From: Phascolarctos cinereus
Lineage: Eukaryota; Chordata; Mammalia; Diprotodontia; Phascolarctidae
Direction: 5' to 3'
Assembly (NCBI RefSeq): GCF_002099425.1
Contig: NW_018343954.1
Span: forward strand, 25,815,501 to 25,879,500
DNA: 64,000 bases
Part shown: in pieces, positions 32,773 through 47,870 of the stretch
How positions within the stretch are numbered: position 1 is the first letter of the stretch
Layout of the letters: each line of letters begins with the position of its first letter
Position numbers and translations under genes: made by a program
Notes under the pieces: model-generated
Databases searched by the model: none
What the model was told of the DNA's origin: nothing
Seen by the model: the letters and a program-made list of their open reading frames with translations, nothing else

Positions 32773-33535
32773 TCAGATAGAAAGATGAAATACAAAAGAT
32801 GAAGAATTGTGCAGAATGCTGGAAAATTAGCATAAAAAATATATGATGAATTTATTAGGAGTTTATGAGACAATTTACTTTTTATTCATATGTGCACTGG
32901 CCATTTACAAATATTTATCTACCCCACAGCATAAAGAATTTATAATAAAAGCAGGAAAGCTGAAATTGTAAATACTATTTTTATGGATCATTAATCAATT
33001 AGAATAGTAATCAATAAGGGAAATGTGATTAAAAGATGCATAGTTAAATTAAGACTAAAAATATACTGACTTAGGAGTGATCAGGACAAGGACCAATTTA
33101 CAGGAACATTAAAATTATATGAAAATAATGACAATAATAATACAACATACAAAAATGTATTGGATCCAGCTAAAGTATTTATTAATGGCAATAATTATTT
33201 TCCCTGAATATTGCATTTAAAAAGAGAAAAGAAGATTAAATAAAGTGAGCGTCACTTAGAAATTTAAAAATCAGAAAATAAATAAACCTAAAACAAGCAT
33301 ATAAGAAGAGATTACTGAGATCAGAGAAATTATCAAAATTTAAAATGAAAAGTAGTTAATAAATCTTAATTTTTTAAATTAACAAGCATTCATTTTCTCT
33401 CCTTCCCACCCTCACCTTGCTCCTGCCAAATTAACAAAAGGAATAAAAAAACTCTTCTCACAAATATGCATAATTAAAGAAAGAAAGTGTCCACATTGAA
33501 TTAAAAAAACTTATCCAATTCATTGCAGCTGTTTG
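32773..33535. other. AT-rich, unassigned
   Basis: A-rich with no clear domain; possibly decayed L1. Nothing else seen. Confidence 0.35.
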
Positions 33536-33539
33536 GTGA

Positions 33540-33895
33540 CATCAAGTCTTTCACAGAAAGGATGGGTTGGTTGGTAAGGTTAGAAGCAATAAGCCTTTAT
33601 TATAGGTGAGTTTCAATTCACACAAAGGAAACCTTAAGACCTAATTGAGAAAGCTCGGGGTGAACAAAGACAATCAAGGATAACCAAAGGCACAAACAAT
33701 CAAAGATAAACCTGATGGGGAGGTTGGGGCAATTAAAGATTCACAAAAGGGTAAGGAGCAATTAAGAATAAACCCAAGGAGACTGCTATAGCATTGGGCG
33801 CAATGATCACCAGCCCACATGAGGAAGAGGAAAAGAATAAATGCTACTACCTTTGATTCAAAGGTCCATGGACCATTATTGGCACATCTGAGTTA
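33540..33895 (-). repeat. LTR-like fragment (possible solo LTR)
   Basis: An island different in composition from its L1 surroundings. On the minus strand it holds 'ataataaaggcttattgc', which looks like a polyadenylation signal with the spacing of an LTR R region, and 'gggctggtgatcattg'. I could not find matching flanking duplications. It is a fossil without coding parts, and the assignment is tentative. Confidence 0.35.
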
Positions 33896-33904
33896 GACAA
33901 TGAT

Positions 33905-37671
<3,767 letters not shown>

Positions 37672-38066
37672 GTGATGACTAATATTGATAAAATCAACTC
37701 TTCCCAGCAATACAAGGATCTAAGACATCTCCAAAGGCCTTATGATGGAAAATGCTATCCACATCCAAAGAAAGAACTACGGAGTTTGAATGCAGATTGA
37801 AGCATACTATTTGCTATTTTTTTTTCTTCTGTTGAATTTTGTTTCATCTTTCTGGTGGTTCCTCCTATTGGTTTTAATTCTTACTTACAACATCACTAAT
37901 GTGAAAATATGTTTAATAGGAATGTGGAATGTATATGTATAGCCTATATCAGATTGTGTGCCATCTTGGGGAGGGTGGTGGAGAGGAAGGGGGAGAAAAA
38001 TTTTAACCTCAAAAGCATATGTAAGTGACTGTTGATAAATCAAAATAAATTAATTAAAAAATTAGA
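37672..38066 (+). repeat. L1 3' end in opposite orientation
   Basis: Begins 'gtgatgactaatattgataa' and runs through 'agcaatacaaggatctaaga' and 'gtttgaatgcagattgaagc' to 'gttgataaatcaaaataaat'. This is the same ~390-bp tail as at 33905-34290 (minus) and 10500-10890 (minus). It abuts the 5' end of the preceding L1 directly, so the two L1 copies are head-to-head. Confidence 0.9.
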
Positions 38067-38079
38067 ATGGAAAAAAAGA

Positions 38080-39480
38080 TTTTCTTTTTTCTATTTTTGC
38101 AAACTGTTTATGAAGCATAAGATTTATTTGTTCTTTAAATGTTTGATATAATTTACCTATCTATTCTTGTAGCTTGATTTCTTTTTCTGACTTTGATTTA
38201 TTTAGATTCTCTATTTTCTATTTTGTCAATATGATTATTTAATATTCATCCATTTTAGTTCTCTCCCTCTCCCAGTGACATATACTTGAACATAGTAGTC
38301 TCTGCTAACTTTCCTTATTTTGTCTCCATTTGGAGGGGATTCGGTCTTCTCTTTTCTCTTAGTAATGTAGATTTGCTTAAAAAAATAAAATTAACTAATG
38401 GTTTCTCATTTGCATTGATCTTTTAAAAAGCCATGCTTTTTAAGTTTGAAAGTCTTTGTTTTTAATTTTATGTCTGATTTTTCAGAATTTTTACTTTTGT
38501 GCTTTGTGATAGTTATTTTGATGCTTTTAGTTGCATGCACAATTCCCTAGATATCTCTCTTTCATTAATGTGACTATTTCTGAACTATAAATTCCCCTTC
38601 AAGGACTGTTTTAGTTACATACTTTAAATTCAGGTATATTGTGTCACTATTATTTTCTCTAATGTAATCATTTATCATTTATGATTTATTCTTTGACTTA
38701 TTTAGCTAACATTAGGTCTCCATTTAAATATTTTCCTTTTGTTCATTTTTTTCCTTACTGATAACTTTTATTGTGTTATGACCTGCAAACCCTCTATTTA
38801 ATATTTCTACTTTTCTGCACTTGCTGGAATTTGCTTTATGCCCCAGCGTATGTCAAGATTTATAAAGGAGCTATCAAGCTAAAAAATAAAATATATTTCT
38901 TAAACATTCCTATTAAATTAACACCAAAGATTTAGAAAAACTACTCTTTTTTTAGAATTAAGTTAATGTTTATAATTTCTTGTTTAACTTGTTTAACTTT
39001 CTTATCTGAAATATGGTATGTTGAAATAATCTGAATATCTGAATAATATATATAATAAATATCTGAAATAAAAGTAAGTTGAAGTAACCTACAGTTAGTT
39101 TTGCTATCTGGTTCTTTTTTTATCCTTTAAGTACTCAGATGCTATGTCATTTGGTGTAATATATTTAATATTGACAAATTTCATTATTACGGTGCCTTTA
39201 TGTATAACAGTTTTGATATTTGTCTTTCTTGATAGTATCTATTTGATTGTTCTCTTATCTAAACTCATGATTGCCACTCCAGCAGGATTCATTTAAAGCA
39301 AAAATAATTCTACACTAAGCTGTAATTTAACTCTATATAAATCTTTCTTTCAAGTGTTTCTTGAAGAAAGCATGAAGCAAATTGTTTTTTTTTCCTTCTT
39401 CTAATCATCTTCCATTTTGTGAATGAGATCATTACATTAACATTCAAGGCTATAATTACTAAGTTTCTGTCCTAGTTCAA
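38080..39480 (-). repeat. Old L1 fragment (ORF2 endonuclease to RT-proximal part)
   Basis: Antisense L1 of an older subfamily: 'gtttgatataatttacctat', 'tatgacctgcaaaccctcta', 'atttctacttttctgcactt', 'catttggtgtaatatattta', 'tgattgccactccagcagga' follow the order seen in the 37-kb and 44-kb L1 copies. No ORF remains. Confidence 0.7.
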
Positions 39481-39499
39481 ATTCATATTACTTGATCTT

Positions 39500-39875
39500 G
39501 TCACTCTCCCCTCACTTCCTCACAATTATCTTGGTAGTCTATCTCCTATCTCTATGCTTTTCCATAGCCTATCCTCCATGCCTGCAATGCATTCCCTTTT
39601 TACCTCTGCCTTCTAAAGTCCCTGGTTTCCTTTAAGACTCGATTCAAGAACCATCTTCTACATAAAGCCCTCCTTGATCTTTCTAGTTGCTAATATTTTT
39701 CCTCTCTGGTATTGATAACCTGGTACCAATTTTGTATATATTTGCACATAGATGTATATGCTGTTTCATCTATTAGACTGTAAGCTCCTTCAAGTCAGTG
39801 ACTATTTCACTCTCACTTCGAATCCTCAGGGTTAGCACAGTGCCTGTTGTAATAAGCAGTTAATATTTTTTCAAA
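39500..39875 (+). repeat. L2 3' region
   Basis: 'cttttccatagcctatcctc', 'catgcctgcaatgcattccc', 'tttcctttaagactcgattc', 'attagactgtaagctccttc', 'ttagcacagtgcctgttgta'. Sense L2 through its terminus. Confidence 0.85.
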
Positions 39876-42240
39876 TTGATAATCTCAGTAGCTGCAGTTT
39901 CTTTTGTCTAAAGTTCTGTCATCTTTTTCACTTGCTTAGTCTACTCCAGTCCTGTGATCACACTATTTTAGTTTCACTATTGTTTTTAATATTTTGCTTG
40001 CCCAGCCCAGATAAGATTGTGATTTATGAGCAACCATCTCCCTGCTACCACCACCTCTTTGAATGATTTTCATTCAAGGGGTCAAAGATTATGCACAGTT
40101 TCATTTGTAGCCCTTTGGGCATAGTTACAAATTGTTCTCTAGAAAGTTGGAGCAGTTCACAACCCCATTTGCTTCATTGATGTAACTTATTTTTCCACAT
40201 CCCCTCAAGCATTCATCATTTCCCTTTCTGTCATGTTAGCCAATCTGATAGATGTGAAGTTGCACATTAGAGTTATTTTAATTTTCATTTTTCTAATCAA
40301 AAGTTATTTAGAACATTTTTTATGTGACTACTGATAGCTTTGATTTCTTCTGAAAACTGCTTGTTCATTTCCTTTGACCATTTTTCAATTGAGGAATGGA
40401 TCTTATTTTTATAAATTTGGCTTAGTTCCCTATGTATTTTAGAAATAAGGACTTTATCAGAAAAACATGCAATAAATCTCATCGCCTCTCCCCAGTTTTT
40501 TTCCTTCCTCTAATTTTGGTTGCATTGGTTTTGCTTGTGCAAAATATATTTAATTTCTTGTAATCAAAATTATCTATTTTACTTCCCATGATCCTTCACT
40601 TTTTTTAATTGATTGCCTTGATATTCTTGATCTTTTGTTCTTCCAGATGAATTATGATTTTTTTCTAGTGCTAAAAAATAATTTTTTGATAGTTTGATTG
40701 GTGCTAAATAAGTAAATTAGTTTAGGTGGAATTTTCATTTTTGTTATATTGCCTTGGTCTACCCATGAGCAATTAATATTTCTCCAATTGTTTAGATTTG
40801 TCTTTATTTATGTGAAAATTATTTTGTATTTGTGTTCACATAATCCCTGGGTTTGTCTTGGCAGGTAGACTCCCAAGTATTTTAGATTGTCTGCAATTAT
40901 TTTAAATGGAACTTCTCTTTCTAGCTCTTCTTGCTGGGTTTTGTTGGTAGTATAAACGCTGATGATGTACGTGTTTTTTTAATATCCTGCAAGTCTACTA
41001 AAGTCGTACATTGTTTCAAGTATTTTTTAGTTGATTCTCTAAGTATGCCATCATACCATATGCAAAGTATGAGTTTTGTCTTATTTCCTGTTTTTATTCC
41101 TTCAATTTCTTTTTCTTGTCTTATTGCTAAAACTAGCATCTCTAATACAACATTGAAAAATAATCTTGATAATGGACATCCTTCCTTCACCCTGATCTTA
41201 CTGGGAAGTCTTCTAGCTTATCACCATTACAGATAATGCTTGCTCTTGGTTTTAGATATTACTTATCACTTTAAGAAAGGGTCCATTTATTCATATGATT
41301 TCTAGTGTTTTAATTTGGAATAGGTGCTGTATTTTGCCCTGAATTCCTGGTATAAATCCCACCTGGTCATCATGTATGATCTTTGGGATATGATGTATTG
41401 CTATAGTCTCCTTGTTAGTGTTTTCTTTAAACTTTTGCACTAATATTTATTAGGGAAATGGACTTATAGTTAAGTTTTCTTTGTTTTTCTTCTGTCTGGT
41501 TTATGTATGAAAACCATATTTGTGTCATAAAAGGAATTTGATAGGATTCTTTCATCTATTTTTTCAAATAGTTTATATAGCATTGGGATTTATTGTTCCT
41601 TAAATGTTTGGTAGAATTCATTTGCAAATCCATCTGGTCCTGAGGATTTTTTTTTCTTAGGAAGCTCATTAATGGCTTATTCAATTTTTTTTTTCTACCA
41701 CAGCATTATTTAAGTATTCTGTTTTCTCTTCTGTTAATCTGGGCAATTTATATTGTTGTAAATATTCAATGTTGTAAATTCAACATTTTCATTGAATTAA
41801 AAGTATTCAATGTTGTAAATATTCAAAAAATCCATTTCATTTAGATTGCCAGTTTTACTGACATATATTTGGGCAAAATCTAATAATTGATTTAATTTCA
41901 TCTTCACTGGTGGTGCATTCACCCTTTTCATTTTTCATACTAGTATCTTATACTATTTTTAAAAATAAAAATAACCAATGGTTTATCCATTTGTTTTTTT
42001 TTAATAAAACCAGCTCCAAGTTTTATTAATTCACTAACTATTTGATTTCCAATTTTATTAATCTCTTCTTTTATTTTCAAGATTTCCATTTTGGTATTTA
42101 ATTGGGGATTTTTAATGTGTTTTCTAGTTTTAATTGCATGCCAATTCACTGATCTACTCTTTTTCTCTTTTATTGACGTATGCATTTTCTCTTAAGTACT
42201 CCTTTTTCTTCATCCCACAAATTTTGTTTATGTTGTCTGT

Positions 42241-42402
42241 CATCATTATTTTTTTTTTTGAGGCAATTAGAGTTAAGTGACTTACCCAGAGTCACACAGC
42301 TAGTAAGTGTTATGTATTGGATCCTGGATTTGAACTCAGGTCTTCCTGACTCCAGGGCCAGCGCTCTATCCACTGTGTGACCTAGTTGCCCCCATCATTA
42401 TT
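42241..42402 (-). repeat. tRNA-derived poly-A SINE (WSINE/SINE1-like) with target duplication
   Basis: Minus-strand SINE (42251-42392) starting 'gggggcaactaggtcacaca' with 'ctgagttcaaatccaggatc', 'tactagctgtgtgactctgg' and 'aactctaattgcctc' plus a short A tail. The tail is the L1-mobilised type, unlike the RTE-tailed copies elsewhere. It is flanked by catcattatt at 42241-42250 and 42393-42402. The block 'acataacacttactagctg' is what I recall from Australian-marsupial SINEs. Confidence 0.88.
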
Positions 42403-42534
42403 TTTTTTTCTGGTTTTTTTTGTGAGATACCCCATTCTACCTCTCCCTTTCTTCTTCTCCAAGTATAATCCTCCCTCATCCCTTAATTTTATTCTCCAGA
42501 TATGACCCCTTAATCTTCAACTCACCCTGTATCC

Positions 42535-42587
<53 letters not shown>

Positions 42588-44412
42588 ACATACATACATA
42601 TAATTTTTTTCCTCCAACTACCCTAATACTGACAAAGGTCTCATGAGTTATAAATATCATCTTTACATGCAGGAATGTAAACAATTCAATCTTAATAAGT
42701 CTCTTATGATTTCTCTTTCCTGTTTACCTCTTCATGTTCCACTGGAGTCCTGTATTTGAAAGTCAAATTTTCTATTCAGCTCTGGTCTTTTCATCAGGAA
42801 TGCTTGAAAGTCCTCTATTTCACTGAATGACCATTTTTTTCTCCTGAAGGATTATACTCAGTTTTGCTGAGGTGATTCTTGGCTGTAATCCTATCTCCTT
42901 TGCCCTCCAGAATATTATATTCCATGCCCTGTGGTCCTTTAATGTAGAAGCTGCTAAATCTTGTGTTATCCTGATTGTGTTTCCACAGTACTTGCATTTT
43001 TTCCTTCAGGCAGCTTGCAATATTTTCTCCTTGACCTGGGAACTCTGGAATTTGGCTATAGTATTCCTAGAAGTTTTCCTTTGGGGATCTCTTTCAGGAG
43101 GAGATTGGTAGATTCTTTCAATTTCTATTTTGCCCTCTGGTTCTAAAATATCAGGGCAGTTTTCCTTGATAATTTCTTGAAATATGATGTCTAGGCTCTT
43201 TTTCTGATCATGGCTTTCAGATAGTCCAATAATTTTTAAATTCTCTCTCCTGGATCTATTTTCCAGGTCAGTTGTTTTTCCAATGAGGTATTTCACATTG
43301 TTTCCTAATTTTTCATTCTTTTGGATTTGTTCTACTGTGTCATGATTTCTCATAAAGTCACTAGCTTCCAATTACTCTTTTCTAATTTTTAAGGAAGCAT
43401 TTTCTTCAGTAAGCTTTTGGACTTCCTTTTCCATTTGGCCAATTTTGCTTTTTAGGGCATTCTCCTCATTGGCTTTTTGGACCTCTTTTGCCATTTGGGT
43501 TAGGCTATTTTTTAAGGTGTTATTTTCTTCAGTATTTTTTTGGGTCTCCTGTAGCAGGCTGTTGACTTGTTTTTCGTGATTTTCTTGCATCACTCTCAGT
43601 TTTTCCTCTACTTCCCTTATTTACTTCTCAAGATCCCTTTTGAGCTCTTCCAAGGCCTGGGACTGATTCATATTTTTCTTGGAGGCTTTGAATGTAGGAG
43701 CTTTGACTTTGTCTTCTTCTAGTTGTATATTTTGATCTTCTTTTTCCCAAAGTAAGGTAATATAGTCTGACTCGTTTTGCGCTGCTTGCTCATGATCCCA
43801 GCCAATTACTTGAGTTTTAAATTCTTTGTTAAGGTAAGAGTCTGCTTCCAATGTGGAGAATGTACTGTCCGAAGCTTCAACGGTTTGTACAGCTGTTTTC
43901 AGAGATCCTTAGCACTGGCAAAGAGATCCCTGCAATCCCTCTGTGATCAGCCACTGGATTCCCCCTCAGTCTGTGGGCCAGAAGCTCGGGAAGCAGCTGC
44001 CACCCCCAGGGCCACTCTCATGGGGAATGGAGCTGAGACCCCACCTTCCTCTCTCAGCACTGATAGAAACAGACTTTTCCCTCTGACCTTCTAAGTTGTC
44101 TTTGGCATTAGTGGATTGAGGAGTCTGGAAACCTTCACAGCTGCCCTAGATTCAGTCCTCTGAGGCCTGCTCCAGGTTTGCTGTGGCCTGCGAGCCCATG
44201 CCACTCTGCGCTGCGCTCCCAGCACGGCACAATACCCCTTTCTGATCAATCATCCAGGTTGTCTTGGGCTGAAAATTTGTTTCACTGTCTTTTTGTGGGT
44301 TCTGCTGCTTCAGAATTTGTTTAGAACCATATTTTATGAGTATTTGGAGGGGTTTGGGGGAGAGCTCAAGCAAGTCACTGCTTTCACTCCGCCATCTTGG
44401 CTCTGCCCCCCC
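42403..44412 (-). repeat. HAL1 (ORF1-only half-L1), complete insertion
   Basis: About 2.0 kb on the minus strand, bounded by its own 5' end ('gcagagccaagatggcggag' at 44410) and an A-rich 3' end at 42403-42420, with the direct repeat catcattatt on both sides. Layout: GC-rich 5' UTR (44410-43852), ORF1, and a ~350-bp 3' UTR with a (TCTA)n tract. ORF1 starts MEADSYLNKEFKTQVIGW (43851), has a heptad-rich coiled coil with IGQMEKEVQKLTEENASLK, an RRM-like part with ENRSRRENLKIIGLSESHDQ, and NCPDILEPEGKIEIERIYQS, then a C-terminal domain (...VKEKILQAA). A few stops interrupt it. There is no ORF2, and the target duplication shows none was ever part of this insertion. Confidence 0.9.
42535..42600. 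repeat. (TCTA)n microsatellite inside HAL1 3' UTR
   Basis: About 13 units of TCTA/TATC followed by three CATA units. Confidence 0.97.
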
Positions 44413-45253
44413 CATCATTATTCTTAATGAAATTGTTTCTATCATTTATTCTTTGGCCCACTCATTCTTTAGGATTAGTTCCCAATTAATTTTTAATCTA
44501 TGTTTCCACAGCCCTTTATTGAATGTCATGTTTATTCCATCATGATTTGAAAAGGGTACAATTAATATTTCTGCTTTTCTGCATTTGTTAGGTTTTTATG
44601 TCCTGACATATGGTCAATTTTTGTGAAAGTTCCATGCACAGCCGAGAAAAAAGATATACTCCTTTCTATACTCATTCAATTTTCTCCAGAAGTCTATCCT
44701 AACTTTTCTAAAATTCTATTCCTCTCCCCAACTTCTTTCTTATTTTATGCACAGATTTATCTAAGTCTGAGAGGGAAGAGTTGAGATTTTTCTAGTAGTG
44801 TAGTTTTACTATTTCCTCCTGTAAATCATTTAACTTTTCCTTTTAAGAATTTGGATACTATATTATTTTGTCAATAGATCTTTAGTATCCATATTACTTA
44901 TCTATGGTACCTTTCAGCAAGATGTATAGTTTTCTGGCTTATCTCATTTAATTAGGTCTTTTTTCCCTAACAAAACTGACTCACTACCATTTCCCCTATG
45001 TAGACTGCCTCCAACTGGTGCAATAATAATAAAGTTCTTAAGAGTTACATGTATCATCTTCCCATATAAAGAGTCTAACCTTTTTTAGATCCTAATTTCT
45101 TTTTCATATTTACCTTTTTATGCTTCTTTTGAGCCTTGTTTTTGAAAGCCAAATTTTCTATTCATTGGTCTTTTCATCAGGAATGCTTGAAATTCTTCTA
45201 TTTCATTAAATATTAATTTTTCCACCTGAAGGGTTATGCTCAGTTTTGTTAGG

Positions 45254-45625
45254 TAGATTTGTCGCCCGCGACTAAGTGCTGCATCAAATGGAGGAGTGTG
45301 AAATGAAGAGATGTGGGCCAGGCAGGTCAGTAAAAGACTGAGCCATTTATTATTCTGAGGGTCCAGTTTAAATAGTGAAAGCTAACAATCACCCCCGAGG
45401 TGCTCCCAAGATTCTTACCTAACCCCAGCCCTTATGGTATCCTTGACGGTTCACACCTGCTTGCTAAGGGTCAGAGTGTTCTAACACCTCCTAGGCATGG
45501 GAAATTGGTGAGCCAAATATTCTAAATAAATAAGCCCTTATGGGTAGGAAAAAGAAAGAGTCAAGCTCTAACCTAAATTCCTTATCCTGTACTAGACTCT
45601 TCAGCTCTGGCACTCAACATAGATT
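45254..45625 (-). mobile_element. Solo LTR of an endogenous retrovirus (ERVK-like by duplication size)
   Basis: A 360-bp element (45260-45619) starts TGTCGCCC and ends ACTCAACA on the plus strand, i.e. TG...CA termini. It is flanked by the 6-bp direct repeat TAGATT at 45254-45259 and 45620-45625. Its GC content differs from the surrounding L1. On the minus strand AATAAATGG lies about 100 bp before the end, as expected for an LTR R region, so the element points to minus. No internal retroviral region remains. It interrupts the ORF1 of the long L1 and is therefore younger than it. A 6-bp duplication is typical of class II (ERVK-like) elements; the family itself is not identified. Confidence 0.85.
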
Positions 45626-47199
45626 ATTCTTGTTTGTAATACTAACCCCTTTGCCTTCTGGAATATCATATTCCAAGTCCTCTGCTCCTTTAAGTGGTAG
45701 CTACTAAATCTTGTGTGATCCTGACTGTGGCTAAACAATATTTGAGTTTTTCTGTCTGCTTAAAATATTCTCTCTTCGACCTGGAAGTTCTGAAATTTGG
45801 CTGTATTTCTGGGAGCTTTCATTTTGGGATCTCTTTTAAGAGGTGATTGGTGGACTCTTTGAGTTTCTATTTAATCTTTTAGTCCTAGGATGTCATGGCA
45901 GTTTTCCTTTGTAATTTCTTGAAATATGATATCTAGGCTTTTTTTTTTACCATGATTTTCAGACAGTCCAATAATCCTTAAATTCTCCCCAATCTGTTTC
46001 CACAGTCATTTTTCCAAAATGATAATTCATATTTTCTTCTACTTTTTCATTTTTTTACTTGTATTTTTTGATATCTCATGGAATCATTATGAGACTCCAC
46101 TTGCCTAATTCTATTTTTTAAGGAATTATTTTCTTTAATGAGTTTATTATGATGAATTAAGTTTTATACCTCTTTTTCTATTTGGCCAATTCTGTTTTTT
46201 AAGGTGTTTTTTTTTTGCAGCATTTTTTGTCTCTCTTTTACCAGTCTGTTAATTGCCTTTTCAAAATTTTCTTGCATTGCTCTTATCCCCATCTGACCTC
46301 CAAGTTTTCCTCTACTGCTCTTCATTTTTTAAATAATTTTTTTTAACTCTCACAAAAATTCTTGTTCAGCTTGTGTCCAATTCACTTCTTTTTTTCCTTT
46401 GAGGCTTTGTTTGTAGCTGTTTGGACATCGTTCTCTTCTGAATTGCTGACTTGATTTTTCCTGCTGCCACAGCAGCTTTTTACATCAGGTTCTTTTTTGT
46501 TGTTGTTTGTTCATTTTTCCAATCTATTTCTTGGCTCTGTTCACAGGGTGCAGAGGGTGGGGGGCATTGTCAAATTTCAGACTTTTTCACATTGCTGGTG
46601 CTGCCATGGTGGTGTGATCTGAAGAGAGATGTGGTCACTGCTCTCCTAGTCTGCACTGTGGTCCCTACTCAGGACATGCCTCCTACTCCTTGGGACCAAA
46701 ATCACTACTGCTCCTAAGGGACCCTGATCCCTTGTAACTACAAAGGATACTGCTCCTCAGGGCCCTTGCTCCTTCATTACTGCAGGAGCTTTTCTCAGCT
46801 TGAATTCTGACCAGAAAGTTAGTATAGGTAATGAAATTGCCAAACAGCACCCTGTCCTAACGTAAGGGTCTCTTATAATCTTTTTCTGACCAGTTGTTAG
46901 ATCCCTTTGCCATCTCTATCTTGAGAGCTCTCAAAACTGCAGCTACTGCAGCTGCTGCCTCCAAAGCCCACAGCTGGTTTTGCTGCCACGTGGGCTCCAA
47001 ACAGGCTTCCACCAGTGTCACAATCTCCAATCTCCTAACCTGACTTGGGTTAGAAAAAATTTCTCTCTGCCCTTTTCTTGGCTCTGCTGTTACAGAATTG
47101 AGGCTTTATTTTAATGTTCTTTTGAGGAGAATGTTTGGAGAAGTTAGCTGCTTCCTGTACTCTGTCATCTTGACTCTGCTCTTTTCTTGATGAGGTGGC

Positions 47200-47290
47200 A
47201 TGGCATAGAGGAAAGCATACTGATACTGGAGCCAGAGAACTTGGTTTCCATTCCTGATTCCAACACTAGCTAGTGGATGTAGAATTCTCA
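47200..47290 (+). repeat. MIR head fragment
   Basis: 'ggcatggcatagaggaaagc', 'ggagccagagaacttggttt', 'ccaacactagctagtgg'. Confidence 0.65.
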
Positions 47291-47299
47291 AGTATAGAC

Positions 47300-47870
47300 T
47301 TTATTTAGTTTAGTATCTTTTTCTGTTATTAATGCAGATATTCAGTAACATATATTTGCCTCTAAGAACTATTTTGATTACATCTTGTAGATATTAATAA
47401 GTAGCATCAGAAAGGCAACATTTTGTAGTGGAAAGTGAGGCCCTTTTAGGAGATTGGTGAAGTCCAAATTATTTCTGTAATAATACTGAGACATTTTCAT
47501 TTCCAATACAGTGAATAACAATAGATACAATGCTCATAAACAACAGTTCTTTGAGGAGTCCTTAAGAGGGGATTGAGACCAAAAAGTCTGAGAACTAATT
47601 GTGTAGGAATCCCTGGCGAGAAAATTTCCCCTACAATGCATAGTGGCAACTGTTTTTCAGCTCTAAAGTCTTAAAAACTTAAATGCCTGAGGAAAGTGAT
47701 TCAGAGATTCAGTTACATGTCTCTAAGGAACATATGCCCCCACATAATTCAGGATTTAACTTTAATACTAAGTTACACAAAAAAGTAAATATTGTTCCAT
47801 TTATATTTTAATCTACAGTAATGTAGAAACACACATTTTAATTATTCAATAGACACAAGACAAATTTGGT
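47300..47870. other. Intergenic sequence downstream of PI4K2B
   Basis: No named repeat apart from weak L1-like text near 47300-47420. It lies beyond the likely last polyadenylation site of PI4K2B. Confidence 0.4.

Larger units (their letters stand above)
40070..47190 (-). repeat. Long L1 reaching its 5' end, interrupted by HAL1+SINE and a solo LTR
   Basis: Three pieces of one L1 on the minus strand. 47190-45626: 5' UTR starting 'gcagagtcaagatgacagag', then the N-terminal and middle part of ORF1. 45253-44423: ORF1 end and ORF2 endonuclease ('tggtacctttcagcaagatg', 'catatggtcaatttttgtga'). 42240-40070: linker, RT and C-terminus, e.g. MEILKIKEEINKIGNQIV (41940-42185), MKEGCPLSRLFFNVVLEMLV (40921-41190) and IEKWSKEMNKQFSEEIKAI (40297-40482). 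Compared with the 34-kb L1, about 400 bp are deleted near 40600 and the 3' UTR is gone. It is clearly older than the HAL1 it contains and is inactive. Confidence 0.88.

Noticed and set aside
43777-44445. ORFs of 97-105 codons around 43.8-44.4 kb
   Set aside because: They lie in the GC-rich 5' UTR of the HAL1 copy and are opposite to or out of frame with ORF1.
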